Shown one piece after another: positions 8,704-17,765 of a stretch of 37,161 nt of DNA. Source of the stretch: a virus; the IMG/VR virus record IMGVR_UViG_3300028146_000024, positions 1 to 37,161 of that record; one strand, given 5' to 3'. Position numbers and translations under genes: made by a program. Each line of letters opens with the position of its first letter. The first letter of the stretch is position 1. Below the pieces are notes generated by a model. The model was given only the letters and a program-made list of their open reading frames with translations. It was not told where the DNA came from and made no database searches.

Positions 8704-10539
8704 TTACTCCGGCAACACTTCAAAATCCCATGCAGCACCAAGAACCACAAAAGGTACTTGATTAAAGAATTCAATCTTGGGTACAAACCCTTGACCTCTT
8801 GGGGTTGTCCCTATCTTTCGCCAAACCGTGCGATGCGTTCTTTCACCTATCTTTCCCATTGTTGCGTGCAGATAGTTTCCATAAGTCTGTCCACCATCAC
8901 GAGAAACAGCTAAAAATACAGTCGGCTGACCAACGCTAATAACAACTTGCTGTTCAAGTAATATGGTTTGACTATCTTCTGTCAGAATATCTTGATTATT
9001 TTCGGTCAACAAAAATGCGTCATCAAAAACCTCTTGATCAACTGCACCTTGCAATACATCTAATTGAAATCTATCAATCCTAAGCCTGTTATAGCCTTCT
9101 GGTGTCATCTGACGGCCAATTCTCATACGTCTAATGGTTTCACCATCATTTGTATTGATGCTATCGTCTACTACATAAAATCTTGCTATGTTATAAGCCG
9201 CATAATAATTTACACCATCAAAATACGCATGGCTTTGTGCAGGATGACGATTATGGTTTAAGACTTCTTCTTCATGCCATCTTGGTTTATCAATAGTGCT
9301 CATCGTAACATTCAAAACAAATGTATGATTTGCTCTTGTGAAATTAAGCCGATAGAAAATAATTCCATTTTCTTTAATCAAAACACCACGCGCATCAAAA
9401 ACACCTTGCGTAGGTTCAGTCGCATATTGAGCAAGTTGATAATCAAGTGCACGATTAGATACTGGGATTGATTCCGTACCTTTAACTTCCATCACCGAGC
9501 CTAAACCATCACGATCTTGCGATAGAAAAAACATTCTGTCGAAACCCACTGAGATACTGCCTATCGCTGGTGTTCCAACTTCCATTAATAAAGAATTATT
9601 TCTGCGAAAGGGAAGATTTGTGCCAATCCCTGCGTTTTCCCATATTTCAGTATAGTTTTGTGAGAATAAAAATAAACGTCTATGCAATGTTCTACATGCA
9701 ACAATCGTGCCCGGATGAGAGGTAATATGACCTAATTGTAATTGTCCTGTACCCGTTATCGTAAGCGTAGGTGAACCATTAGTGCCAAGATCAATATATG
9801 TATTTGCAATGGCATTATTATAAGTAGTGGCAACACGAATATGAGTAGCATCAACACGAATAGCATAATAAATATCTGTATTATTTAATGGCGTCGGCAA
9901 CACACCACCACCACTTGTCGACAATTGAAATGGAACACCGGTCTGGAAATTAGCAGTCGATGGCACTATTAGCCAATCAGCCGTTGAATCAGCCGTAAAT
10001 GTCGCAGTTGATGGCCCCCATACCATTCCCTGATTTAACATGCTTAATTGAAAGCTATCTGTATCGCCATTAGCAACAACAAAGAAACCATCTAAAAAAC
10101 ATACATCAATTGGTTTTGCAGGAAATGAAGTATCAGTAATTTGGGTAAAGGTATTTGCATTAGTATCCCATATCCAACCTGTTTGACCATCAACAAAAAT
10201 AACCTGATAAGTATTAGCATCAATGCCAACATAACCGATAGAGGTAGGTAATGCGCCAATCTTTGAATAAGTGAGATTATTAGTCACACCGGTAATACGA
10301 TATACTGATCCACCGAACACTTGGTAAATCGCATTTTTAAATACAAAGGTTGCCCTTGATCCACCAGTTTCTGGGGTAAAATTCAAATTTGTATTAAGTA
10401 ATCCAGAAGTAGGAAATAATACAGTAGGACGCTTGCCATTTTCATCAATATACTCGAAAAGATTAACAGTTCTTTCAGCATTAAATGTACTGGTTCTTTG
10501 ATTATCATAACTACCAACAATCTCATAATCTTTCCGCAT
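8704..10539 (-). CDS. Packaged DNA stabilisation protein, P22 gp10-like
   Basis: 611 residues against about 470 in P22. The N-terminus (DYEIVGSYDNQRTSTFNAERTVNLFEY) and the body (DRMFFLSQDRDGLGSV, WHEEEV, VSRDGGQTYG) fit the gp10 hub family, a beta-propeller-like protein that closes the portal vertex and holds fibres. An insertion around residues 170-250 accounts for the extra length. Residues about 510-535 hold LLTENNQDILTEDSQTILLE, which is duplicated in the small gene at 1561-1704. It starts next to the stop of the gp4-like gene, so translation is coupled. Confidence 0.8.
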   Translation of the reverse strand: MRKDYEIVGSYDNQRTSTFNAERTVNLFEYIDENGKRPTVLFPTSGLLNTNLNFTPETGGSRATFVFKNAIYQVFGGSVYRITGVTNNLTYSKIGALPTSIGYVGIDANTYQVIFVDGQTGWIWDTNANTFTQITDTSFPAKPIDVCFLDGFFVVANGDTDSFQLSMLNQGMVWGPSTATFTADSTADWLIVPSTANFQTGVPFQLSTSGGGVLPTPLNNTDIYYAIRVDATHIRVATTYNNAIANTYIDLGTNGSPTLTITGTGQLQLGHITSHPGTIVACRTLHRRLFLFSQNYTEIWENAGIGTNLPFRRNNSLLMEVGTPAIGSISVGFDRMFFLSQDRDGLGSVMEVKGTESIPVSNRALDYQLAQYATEPTQGVFDARGVLIKENGIIFYRLNFTRANHTFVLNVTMSTIDKPRWHEEEVLNHNRHPAQSHAYFDGVNYYAAYNIARFYVVDDSINTNDGETIRRMRIGRQMTPEGYNRLRIDRFQLDVLQGAVDQEVFDDAFLLTENNQDILTEDSQTILLEQQVVISVGQPTVFLAVSRDGGQTYGNYLHATMGKIGERTHRTVWRKIGTTPRGQGFVPKIEFFNQVPFVVLGAAWDFEVLPE

Positions 10540-10540
10540 A

Positions 10541-11275
10541 TTAATACGCCAATATATTTTGCCAGTAAAAAGGTTCTGGTCGAGTAATGATCGCAGACGG
10601 TCTAATCGTTAGATCCGTTTCATTAGCGTTCTTTAAGTTATTATAGTAATCAAGATATTCATCTTCATTTTGTTGCGGCCAATTACCTGATGGATAATAC
10701 GCAAGGAATTTTCGTGCTAGCGCGTATTTCATAAATCCATAATAAAACGGAGGAAGCTCCGTCATTAATTCATGCTCTGTTAATTCATCCACCATCTTTT
10801 TGACTTGAATAAAGCCAGGGTAAGGTTGATCAGGTGCAGGATAGAGAGTGATTTCACTGAACGTGTCTTGCTTATTCAAGAATATAAATGCCGGTCGTGT
10901 ATTAAGAGGTGTTAAACGAGTCACACCATAATATTCTGACTTTGTGATAATTTGCAGTGGATAAATAATACCTTGTCCTGCACTAGGGACAGTATAGTTT
11001 GCAAACGAAAGATCGACTACTCGATCAGCAATAATGTCATTTCCAGGCGCATTCCCAATGGTATAAGTCGCTTGACCTGGCACCATTGTCCACGGAATCG
11101 TCGACAAAAAAGGAATATAAATACTGTCCGCGCTGAATTTATTGATCAGTTCATTAATCAATTCCAGCCCGCTAGAAAGCATAAAAGAGTCCGGGGTTTC
11201 CCCGACTCCCAATTCACCAAGAAGATAAAGCGAATTGATGATTAACTCATTAGTCGTCCGTGTGATCTGAGCCAT
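10541..11275 (-). CDS. Head completion protein, P22 gp4-like
   Basis: 244 residues from ATG 11275 (AAGGA 6 bases upstream; GTG one codon before is the alternative). N-terminal helices (RTTNELIINSLYLLGELGVGE..GLELINELINKFSAD) match the gp4-like tail accessory factor that attaches to the portal before gp10. P22 gp4 is 166 residues, so this is a longer version with a beta-rich middle and a helical end (ALARKFLAYYPSGNWP). Acts as a ring adaptor on the portal. It follows a terminator that separates it from coat expression. Confidence 0.75.
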   Translation of the reverse strand: MAQITRTTNELIINSLYLLGELGVGETPDSFMLSSGLELINELINKFSADSIYIPFLSTIPWTMVPGQATYTIGNAPGNDIIADRVVDLSFANYTVPSAGQGIIYPLQIITKSEYYGVTRLTPLNTRPAFIFLNKQDTFSEITLYPAPDQPYPGFIQVKKMVDELTEHELMTELPPFYYGFMKYALARKFLAYYPSGNWPQQNEDEYLDYYNNLKNANETDLTIRPSAIITRPEPFYWQNILAY

Positions 11276-11293
11276 CACATTTCCTTATGTTGA

Positions 11294-11327
11294 GAAAAAA
11301 TCGACATGCTTTTTAGACATGCCGATT
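11294..11327 (-). terminator. Terminator or attenuator between coat and tail-plug genes
   Basis: Minus strand: ATCGGCATG-tctaaaaag-CATGTCGAT (9 pairs, one G-T) followed by TTTTTT. It lies after the coat-side small genes and before the gp4-like gene. It would keep coat levels above tail-plug levels. Confidence 0.75.
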
Positions 11328-11333
11328 GAGTCA

Positions 11334-11549
11334 CTATTCAACAGTCAGGTTCTTGTTCAATGGGAACGCATCTTCTAAACTGCCCGCAACCTTGTTGGAA
11401 CAAGCCCGAGTTGTTTCTCCATTGTTGCTCATAAAAGCATTGAATTTCTTCATTTCAGGAGGCGCACCTGGGCGATCACCCATTTTTGAACGCATCTTAT
11501 TTTGTTCAGACTTTACAAACGCATTATTAGATTGTGGTGAACCTTTCAT
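11334..11549 (-). CDS. Small basic protein downstream of coat
   Basis: 71 residues with the strongest ribosome site of the cluster (GGAGG 7 bases before ATG). Rich in Lys, Asn and Met (SEQNKMRSKMGDRPGAPPEMKKFNAFMSNNGE). No recognised domain. It sits between coat and the terminator, so it is probably made in virion-level amounts; it may be an internal or decoration protein. Function unknown. Confidence 0.55.
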   Translation of the reverse strand: MKGSPQSNNAFVKSEQNKMRSKMGDRPGAPPEMKKFNAFMSNNGETTRACSNKVAGSLEDAFPLNKNLTVE

Positions 11550-11552
11550 AAT

Positions 11553-11747
11553 CTATCCTCCATTAGGAACCTTAGCCTTCTTTTGTTTAGGCTTTGGCTC
11601 ATCCTTAATTTCTTTCTCTACCTTTTCACGCGCTTTTCTCGCTTCAGCAGGGCTGTCATACCAGAACCCCGATGCTAAGAGGCATTTTCTTTCCTCATCT
11701 TCAACGACTCTCATCGGATCAATGGGGTGATACACGCAATTCAGCAT
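11553..11747 (-). CDS. Small charged protein downstream of coat
   Basis: 64 residues. Begins MLNCVYHPIDPMRVVED and contains GFWYDSPAEARKAREKVEKEIK, a pattern often seen in small proteins encoded between coat and head-completion genes of P22-like phages. Ends in a Lys/Pro-rich tail. AAGGA precedes ATG. Probable head-assembly accessory; biochemical role unknown. Confidence 0.6.
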   Translation of the reverse strand: MLNCVYHPIDPMRVVEDEERKCLLASGFWYDSPAEARKAREKVEKEIKDEPKPKQKKAKVPNGG

Positions 11748-11758
11748 CGGTCAATTCC

Positions 11759-12970
11759 TTATGAAAGCACCCGTACAGCGTATTGTTGATGCCATTTAAA
11801 GCCACATAACAAGTCAATACGCATGTAATTCTGATAACCCAAGATATCGCCGGTTTGGGTGACAGCGAGTGATAACCCCGTTTCAGGATCAACAGCAACC
11901 GAACTATAAGGAACCTGTAGCTTATAAAGCGGAGGACATACGATATCTATTCCTCTTGATGGGTAAGCTACGTTGACATTATGAGAGCCAACCATAGTAA
12001 CAGGCGCGTTATTGGGAATAGGATTACTGACATTACGATTAGGATTAGAGGTGTCAGAAATAATGCTTGGGCTAACCGAAACAACGATGTCACCAGTACC
12101 ATTAGAGCTTGCATTTGCTGTCACTACAAATTGCATATCTTGACCGGTTGCAGCACGTCCTACAGGATTGACAGATTCAACGCCCGAGATAGAAATAACA
12201 TCACCAACTACAAAATAGTCAGCAATATTGATCGTTGCACCATCCATTGCAATCACAGTACCCGAAGATACAGCACCATTTACTAGTAAAACATCGCCAG
12301 AATGTAATCGTGGGCCTGCACCTGCAATGTGGCGTTTAATATTTTGAGACTGGAAAATGTCAAAATAGGATAAGTGACCAATAGCAGAACTTCTGACAAT
12401 ATCTTCATTAAAAACTGGCGTAAAGTTGTTGAGCAGAGCGCCTTTCAGGGAGGAACCATCACGAACGGTCATGGCAAGATACGCATCGGAGGCAATATTG
12501 ACGCCCTGTTCAAGCAACTTAGCACCCGCTAGATCTACCGATGTAAAAGAATTTATGGGGGTTCCCGCGGTTCCAACAAAGAAATTAAGAATCTGTTCTG
12601 CTTGAGAACCGATATCTTTTTCCATCTGTGTAATAATTTCTTGTATGGCCGGAGCGATAAAAAGACGCGAGAAGTCTTCAATTCGTAAGGTTAAATCTTG
12701 GATCGTATAGGCAATCAAAGCATTATATTGATGAGCGATCGTAATCGTTTCAACAGTTTCAATGATACTTTGAGGGGTCGCAACAGAACCATCACCAACA
12801 ATAAAGTGATTCTGTCTACGTACTTGTAAGGTATCACCGATCTTATAGCCAGATGAGACGAAATCATCTTGGTATATACGTGAAGCCGTCATTACAAAAG
12901 GGGCATTGTTTGCAAACATAGCGAGCGCTGTGTTGCTTACGAGATCGGTGGTAATAAATTGGTTAGCCAT
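11759..12970 (-). CDS. Major capsid protein, P22 coat family
   Basis: 403 residues (P22 coat 430). Start MANQFITTDLVSNTALAMFANNAPFV. Features expected for this fold: the spine-helix region near 60-115, an inserted beta domain around 225-290 (VVGDVISISGVES), and a C-terminal NYMRIDLLCGFKWHQQYAVRVL segment matching the end of P22-type coats. It follows the scaffold gene and is followed by two small proteins and a terminator. A hairpin abuts its ribosome site. Confidence 0.88.
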   Translation of the reverse strand: MANQFITTDLVSNTALAMFANNAPFVMTASRIYQDDFVSSGYKIGDTLQVRRQNHFIVGDGSVATPQSIIETVETITIAHQYNALIAYTIQDLTLRIEDFSRLFIAPAIQEIITQMEKDIGSQAEQILNFFVGTAGTPINSFTSVDLAGAKLLEQGVNIASDAYLAMTVRDGSSLKGALLNNFTPVFNEDIVRSSAIGHLSYFDIFQSQNIKRHIAGAGPRLHSGDVLLVNGAVSSGTVIAMDGATINIADYFVVGDVISISGVESVNPVGRAATGQDMQFVVTANASSNGTGDIVVSVSPSIISDTSNPNRNVSNPIPNNAPVTMVGSHNVNVAYPSRGIDIVCPPLYKLQVPYSSVAVDPETGLSLAVTQTGDILGYQNYMRIDLLCGFKWHQQYAVRVLS

Positions 12971-12979
12971 TGCCAGTCT

Positions 12980-12999
12980 CCATTTAGTCCGTTAAATGG
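12980..12999 (-). promoter_or_regulatory. Hairpin abutting the coat ribosome binding site
   Basis: The transcript reads CCATTTA-acggac-TAAATGG, followed directly by AGACTGGCA-ATG, so the last two G residues of the stem are part of TGGAGA, the likely Shine-Dalgarno. It could tune coat translation or stabilise the coat mRNA. Confidence 0.4.
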
Positions 13000-13050
13000 C
13001 ACTGTTGTTGATGTCTTCAGCGATCAACGCTCAGTTGATTTACTTAGACG

Positions 13051-13866
13051 TCACTTCCATGTGCCAGCTTTCATCCGCGCTCTGATCACAGAAGCGGGAG
13101 TCTTATCCGTAACGGCACTTGAAGCATTGGCTGGATTTGTCTTGATAGAATTCATGGGTTTTGACCCGTTAGGTACAGAAGAAGCTTTCCCATTACCATT
13201 CATCAGAGCAAACGACAGCTTATTCACTTCGCGTGCTTGATCTAAGGGATGGAGTTCGGAGATTCTCGATAGCTCTTGTCTGTTCTTTCCAAGTTTGTAG
13301 GCTACTTCGGCCGGATTATCGACAAACAGCAAAGCGTCCCTGATTGCTGGTGAAAAAGGCGCATCATGCCCCCTTACCACATCGTCAAAATCTTCGTACT
13401 TATCCGAGGCTTTATCAAACTCGTCATTCAATCGCTGATATTGCTTTTGAACGTGAGCGTGACCCTGAGCCTGTTTAGCTTGCTGCTCCTCTGCTTCCTT
13501 AGCTTGGAGTGCATAGCGTACGGCGCGTTGTATCCTTTCTTCTTCCCCGCCACTTGGAACATTTGGTTGCCCAGGTGATGGATATGCATTGTTAGGATTC
13601 ATCGTATGGTCTTGTGGTTGTGATGCCATCTGCGCTTGCTGCATTCGCATTAACTGCTCTTGCATTTGACGCATTTCCCTAGCGTGCTTTTTGGCTTGCA
13701 TCCCCAACCGCTTTTTTATGCCGTGAGGATCATCCTTGGCTGCAAATTCCTGGTCTTCTTGGGAACTACCTTGTTCCTCAGAATCACCTACGCCAACACC
13801 ACCATTTACCACTTCATCTGAATCGTTAACTTGCTCTTGGTTAGAACTGTCTTGAGTATCATCCAT
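13051..13866 (-). CDS. Scaffold protein
   Basis: 271 residues, GGAG before ATG. Acidic N-terminus (about 1-50), then a long charged coiled coil (about 55-150: KKHAREMRQMQEQLMRMQQAQMA..), and a C-terminal ...VIRARMKAGTWK end typical of P22-type scaffolds, whose basic C-terminus binds coat. Position between portal and coat supports this. The 154 bases upstream (13867-14020) hold no gene, only two small hairpins (GAGAGAA-tcc-TTCTCTC and ATCCC/GGGAT), possibly a processing or regulatory leader. Confidence 0.8.
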   Translation of the reverse strand: MDDTQDSSNQEQVNDSDEVVNGGVGVGDSEEQGSSQEDQEFAAKDDPHGIKKRLGMQAKKHAREMRQMQEQLMRMQQAQMASQPQDHTMNPNNAYPSPGQPNVPSGGEEERIQRAVRYALQAKEAEEQQAKQAQGHAHVQKQYQRLNDEFDKASDKYEDFDDVVRGHDAPFSPAIRDALLFVDNPAEVAYKLGKNRQELSRISELHPLDQAREVNKLSFALMNGNGKASSVPNGSKPMNSIKTNPANASSAVTDKTPASVIRARMKAGTWK

Positions 13867-14020
13867 GATCTCTTACTCCACTCTGGCATCTTCTGCCCTA
13901 GACGATTTCGGTACGTCTGTAACCCTGAGAGAATCCTTCTCTCGTAACTTATATTCTATTCTGATCGATAAATGTGTCATCCCCACCGGTAGGGATTAGT
14001 AAAATATTTATACTAATTGA

Positions 14021-16231
14021 CTAATCAGTAGGTTTATTTTTCTTATCTAAATCTTTCTCATGTTCATGTTGCTTAGTTTGTTTATGTAGATCAGCTAAAA
14101 TAGAGGCTATTTTATGGCTAAAATCATTATCTGCTTTTACGCCGTCTAAATGATGTCTTGCTTTCGCAGTTTCAAGGTTCAATTGATGATCATAGACATT
14201 TAGCTTTGCATCGGCTTGGGCCTTTTGAGCCTCCAATAATAATTTAACTTGGTCTAATTGAGCTTGTTCCTTTTCTAACTGCAACTTTTCAGCTTTAATC
14301 TGAGTTTCAGCCATCTTATTTTTAATATCAGCTTGCCTAGCTTGCATTTCTGCTTGCATCATCTGCTCTTGAGGTGATGGCGGCTGCGGAGGTAATTGTT
14401 TACCTTCTTCTTTAGCCAATACTTGAGGAGGAACGAGTGTTTTAAAACGATCAGCAATTTGAGGCATGAATTGAACATCAAGGTTCTTTGCCCAAAGGTC
14501 AGCAATAAGCGAGAATGTTTGCGGATTAGCAGCTATTGTTTGTTGGAAGAACTCAAGTGCGATATCTTTCTGTACAGCAAAACTTGGGCCAGTATCGATT
14601 TCAATATCGAAATCACCACCTTGTATTTGGTTTTCCACTTCACCGTTAGGCAGCTTTTTATTTAGGGTAACAGACTCGGTTTTACCATCCTTCTTGGAAA
14701 CGACCATGTGACGCTCATCTTCACCTACGATAACCGGTAAAAGATCAAGAACAACGCGGCCGCCTTGCTCAATAGCTTGATTTAAGTTATCAAACCAAAC
14801 GTAAGCAGACATTGAACCTTCCATTTTGCGCTCACGTCTTGCTTTACCGGAGATATCACGACCTTGAATAGCTTCATTTTCAGAGAAACCAAGGATTTCT
14901 CGTAAATCTTGATTGCCACGTTGATATTGGAGAAGGAGTGATTGAGAAAGTTCCCAAGGTGGCATTTTCTGGGGCATTTGACCCGTTTTTGGGTCAGCTT
15001 TAGCAATCAATATGCCATTTTGCAACTCTGGATTACGCCACATTTGCTCATTGCCCAAGATATTGTCGGGCGTGCCGATCCATTGCTCTCTGCGACGGTT
15101 TTTAATTTCTGCCGCAACTTCTGAACCAACGTAGTTAATAAACTTTTGCGCGTCTTTGGCTTCACGGATAAAACTCCTTGTATATTGTTTGCCTTCAATA
15201 AATTCAGAATCACCGTCTACAAAGATGAGGGGTAAATATTTAGAAGGCCAGTCAACAAATTCAATAATTTGGTTTTGGGTAAGCTTATATTGACGAATTT
15301 TGTAATCTTGCGTGTTACGTTCCATCTTAATGGTTGGTACTTCGCGCATGATGATGCCGCCAACAATAAGCGATTTATCAGCCGTTTCGCGTACCAACTT
15401 TAACTTTTCTTGCATCTCTTCCCATTCATGTTCCGTTACTACCATACCATTAGAAAGTTTATAGATTTTGAGGGGGAACCATTCTTTTTGGGTATATTTG
15501 CATACCACGATGGTATCTCGTGTTTCCCATTGGAAATCCAATAAGGATCGCGGATCAGAATAAGATACTGGATTAATAATATCAGGATAAGTCGCATAAA
15601 ATTCTTCCTTGGTATAGACAAATTGTCTAGCACAGAAGTTACCATCACCTTTATGAGGCTTCATCGCTGTTGGATCAAATGAGGTTCGGCTAGGATCAGG
15701 AATTAACTCAAAGCGTACAACTTGATTAAAACTGTAGGAGTCCTCATAATCCAGACAAATATCAAATGCACCAAAACCACGCATGAGAGCTGATCGAAAT
15801 GCAGTCTGATATACTAAGTCATTTTGCGATTGGTAACTTATTGTTCTTACTAGGTCTGATCGTAAGTTTATTTGTTCCTGCGTGGCTTTGCCTGTTAATG
15901 ATCGCACTATCAGGTCTGGTTTATTCTTGCGTTGTTCTCCTGCTATTTTTTTCGTTGCATCGTAAAGCTTATTGAAGGTCATTGCTGGTTTAAAAAGACG
16001 ATTGAACTCAGAACGTTCTAATGCTGACCATTGATCACGCAAGAGAAAGTTCATATCATCTTGGCCGCGCGTTACGTTTTCATTGAAATAACCATCCCAA
16101 AGAACCATATTGTCGCGGGCTTGTTCCAAGATATCCATTTCATCTATGCCAGCCTCTTCTAACTCGGCTTTGCGTTTTTCATTACTTACACTGACATCGT
16201 CATATGAAACCTGTACAGATATCTTTTCCAT
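14021..16231 (-). CDS. Portal protein, P22 gp1-like
   Basis: 736 residues, close to the 725 of P22 portal. AAGGGG lies before ATG. Residues about 35-110 carry YFNENVTRGQDDMNFLLRDQW and KIAGEQRKNKPDLIV, typical of this family. The wing region and crown follow. The last 110 residues form a long coiled coil (QAEMQARQADIKNKMAETQIK..), corresponding to the P22 barrel. It forms the dodecameric DNA channel of the head. Unusually, the terminase genes are 4 kb upstream, separated by accessory genes. Confidence 0.9.
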   Translation of the reverse strand: MEKISVQVSYDDVSVSNEKRKAELEEAGIDEMDILEQARDNMVLWDGYFNENVTRGQDDMNFLLRDQWSALERSEFNRLFKPAMTFNKLYDATKKIAGEQRKNKPDLIVRSLTGKATQEQINLRSDLVRTISYQSQNDLVYQTAFRSALMRGFGAFDICLDYEDSYSFNQVVRFELIPDPSRTSFDPTAMKPHKGDGNFCARQFVYTKEEFYATYPDIINPVSYSDPRSLLDFQWETRDTIVVCKYTQKEWFPLKIYKLSNGMVVTEHEWEEMQEKLKLVRETADKSLIVGGIIMREVPTIKMERNTQDYKIRQYKLTQNQIIEFVDWPSKYLPLIFVDGDSEFIEGKQYTRSFIREAKDAQKFINYVGSEVAAEIKNRRREQWIGTPDNILGNEQMWRNPELQNGILIAKADPKTGQMPQKMPPWELSQSLLLQYQRGNQDLREILGFSENEAIQGRDISGKARRERKMEGSMSAYVWFDNLNQAIEQGGRVVLDLLPVIVGEDERHMVVSKKDGKTESVTLNKKLPNGEVENQIQGGDFDIEIDTGPSFAVQKDIALEFFQQTIAANPQTFSLIADLWAKNLDVQFMPQIADRFKTLVPPQVLAKEEGKQLPPQPPSPQEQMMQAEMQARQADIKNKMAETQIKAEKLQLEKEQAQLDQVKLLLEAQKAQADAKLNVYDHQLNLETAKARHHLDGVKADNDFSHKIASILADLHKQTKQHEHEKDLDKKNKPTD

Positions 16232-16264
16232 AAAATCCCCTTCCTTGGGTCATCTTGGTATAGT

Positions 16265-16374
16265 GGTAAGCTGATGGGATTTTCGTTATGCATCGGGCAA
16301 TTATGCCTAGGAAATTACCCAATGTTCATAACCGCGGATTTCAAATGCCACCCTCAAACATTCATCAGCTTACC
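16265..16374. other. Long nested inverted repeat in gene-free leader of the portal gene
   Basis: GGTAAGCTGATG (16265-16276) and CATCAGCTTACC (16363-16374) are a perfect 12-bp inverted repeat 86 bases apart. On the minus-strand transcript the interior holds GTTATG/CATAAC enclosing GGGTAATT/AATTGCCC. Sequence 16232-16421 has no credible gene, so this is a candidate structured RNA or a processing or packaging signal. Confidence 0.5.
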
Positions 16375-16421
16375 TAACTCTTTGAATCGCAACTTTGTCA
16401 TTCCTATGTCAAAGTCGCTCT

Positions 16422-16691
16422 TTAACACGCTATTTGTACTGCTTCATCTTGTAAGTTTTCACAATTTTTTATGTTATAGGACTGATCATCTTCCCAAACT
16501 TGCCAATCAGTCGCTTCAAGTTCTTCAGCAGAAAAGATATGATTGCCAGCATTAGGGCCAGGTTTAATGATAATCTTCCATACATGTTTCATGCCACGTA
16601 ATAATTTCAGATAACCTTCTTCTTCTGCCCAGCATTCACGTTTAACATTCTTTCCTTCTCTCAATGCTTTTAATGCTTCTGCAAATAACAT
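16422..16691 (-). CDS. Tad2-like protein (DUF2829 family)
   Basis: 89 residues, AAGGAG before ATG. The start MLFAEALKALREGKNVKREC and the end of the domain FSAEELEATDWQVWED match the DUF2829/Tad2 pattern (FxEALxxLxxGKxVxR..W ... DWxV). Tad2 proteins of other phages sequester the cyclic nucleotide signal of Thoeris defence. The centre is shorter than usual and the C-terminal 20 residues (YNIKNCENLQDEAVQIAC) are extra. Whether it binds a signal is inferred. It sits in the late operon, which is odd for an anti-defence gene. Confidence 0.65.
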   Translation of the reverse strand: MLFAEALKALREGKNVKRECWAEEEGYLKLLRGMKHVWKIIIKPGPNAGNHIFSAEELEATDWQVWEDDQSYNIKNCENLQDEAVQIAC

Positions 16692-16776
16692 TCAAAACTC
16701 CTTATTTAATTAACAAAAAAATAAGAATGCTCTAAAAAATCATATTCCAGAAATCCTAAAACATTCCTATACACTC

Positions 16777-17478
16777 TTAGTCAGCTTTTAAAATAATACA
16801 TTTCATATAAGCAGAGTTGGTTTGAGCATTTGTTCCCAATGAAGGGGCCGTTAGATTAACTAAAACGGTACTCGTATTGGCAAGCTCTAATACATCACCG
16901 ATATCGCAATGCACAAAAACATCCGCTACAACCTGGTTGCTTTTTTGTTCGGGCGATAAAGTCATATTTGCAAAGGTGGAACCTGGGACAATAACACCAT
17001 TTTTAAACAGTGATAATGTCCAGACGGGCAACGGTGAGCTTAGTTCATTTATTGAACCGCACATGCCAGTATATATATCCCACCACCCAGCTTTATTAAT
17101 AATGACTTTGCCATTTAACCCAGATTGAGAGGTGTCTATGCCAGAAGTTGCATGAATTGTATGCTCAAGTTTTACGACACCACCTGGCAAATTTGCGCCG
17201 GGGGAGGCGATTAAATCTTGAGGCGTGATAGAGTAAACTTCGGCAAATTCTAGATCGCTACACTCACAAGGACATGCTACACAATCCCCTTTTACCCCTG
17301 GAATACCTTGATCACCTTTTACACCTTGTGGCCCAATGGGGCCTTGCAAACCATCTAAACCATTTGCACCTCTTGGCCCTTGGACACCAGGAATTCCCTG
17401 AATTCCGCTATTTCCTTGCGGCCCCATTGGGCCAACAGGCCCCTGACAACAAATACATTTATCGTGATTTCCGTCCAT
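16777..17478 (-). CDS. Collagen-like fibre protein with C1q/BclA-type head
   Basis: 233 residues from ATG 17478, chosen because AAGGAGA precedes it by 6 bases (an in-frame ATG at 17532 lacks one). A cysteine pair (CICC) near residue 9 is followed by about 17 Gly-X-Y triplets (GPVGPMGPQG...GVKGD). Next come CVACPCEC and a 150-residue beta domain with GWWDIYTGMCG and SLFKNGVIVPGS, like trimeric jelly-roll heads of bacterial collagen-like proteins. Probably a trimeric spike on the head or tail; cysteines could lock the trimer. Confidence 0.75.
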   Translation of the reverse strand: MDGNHDKCICCQGPVGPMGPQGNSGIQGIPGVQGPRGANGLDGLQGPIGPQGVKGDQGIPGVKGDCVACPCECSDLEFAEVYSITPQDLIASPGANLPGGVVKLEHTIHATSGIDTSQSGLNGKVIINKAGWWDIYTGMCGSINELSSPLPVWTLSLFKNGVIVPGSTFANMTLSPEQKSNQVVADVFVHCDIGDVLELANTSTVLVNLTAPSLGTNAQTNSAYMKCIILKAD

Positions 17479-17522
17479 AATATCTCTCCTTAAAAAGGTT
17501 AATTCCCTTTGGTTAAAAAATA

Positions 17523-17744
17523 CTAATCCCAAGATGCAGGATCAAATTCTTTGCTCCTTTGGAATGGTTGTGAGCAATCTATATTTACCCATCTCTCTAC
17601 TACCTGACATCTAAGCCACCACTTGTAATAACTATACCAACTTTTGAGCTTTCTTTTCTGCTTTGGCTTCCTAATAAGCTTAAGTTTTGGACTATTGGGC
17701 CACTCGTTAAAAACTATTTCAACTGGTTTTAATGGCCTAAACAT
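17523..17744 (-). CDS. Small basic tryptophan-rich protein
   Basis: 73 residues; AAGGA before ATG. Very basic centre (KLKLIRKPKQKRKLKSW) then YSYYKWWLRCQVVERWV. No known domain. In a run of short accessory genes transcribed with the terminase and portal genes. Could bind nucleic acid through its basic patch; no firm function. Confidence 0.5.
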   Translation of the reverse strand: MFRPLKPVEIVFNEWPNSPKLKLIRKPKQKRKLKSWYSYYKWWLRCQVVERWVNIDCSQPFQRSKEFDPASWD

Positions 17745-17765
17745 ATCGCATAATCCTTAAGAAAG

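Noticed and set aside
16255-16350. A tRNA on the plus strand (TAGTGGTAAGC resembles a D-arm, TTCAAAT a T-loop)
   Set aside because: Anticodon and T stems do not form at the needed positions; the long inverted repeat explains the segment better.
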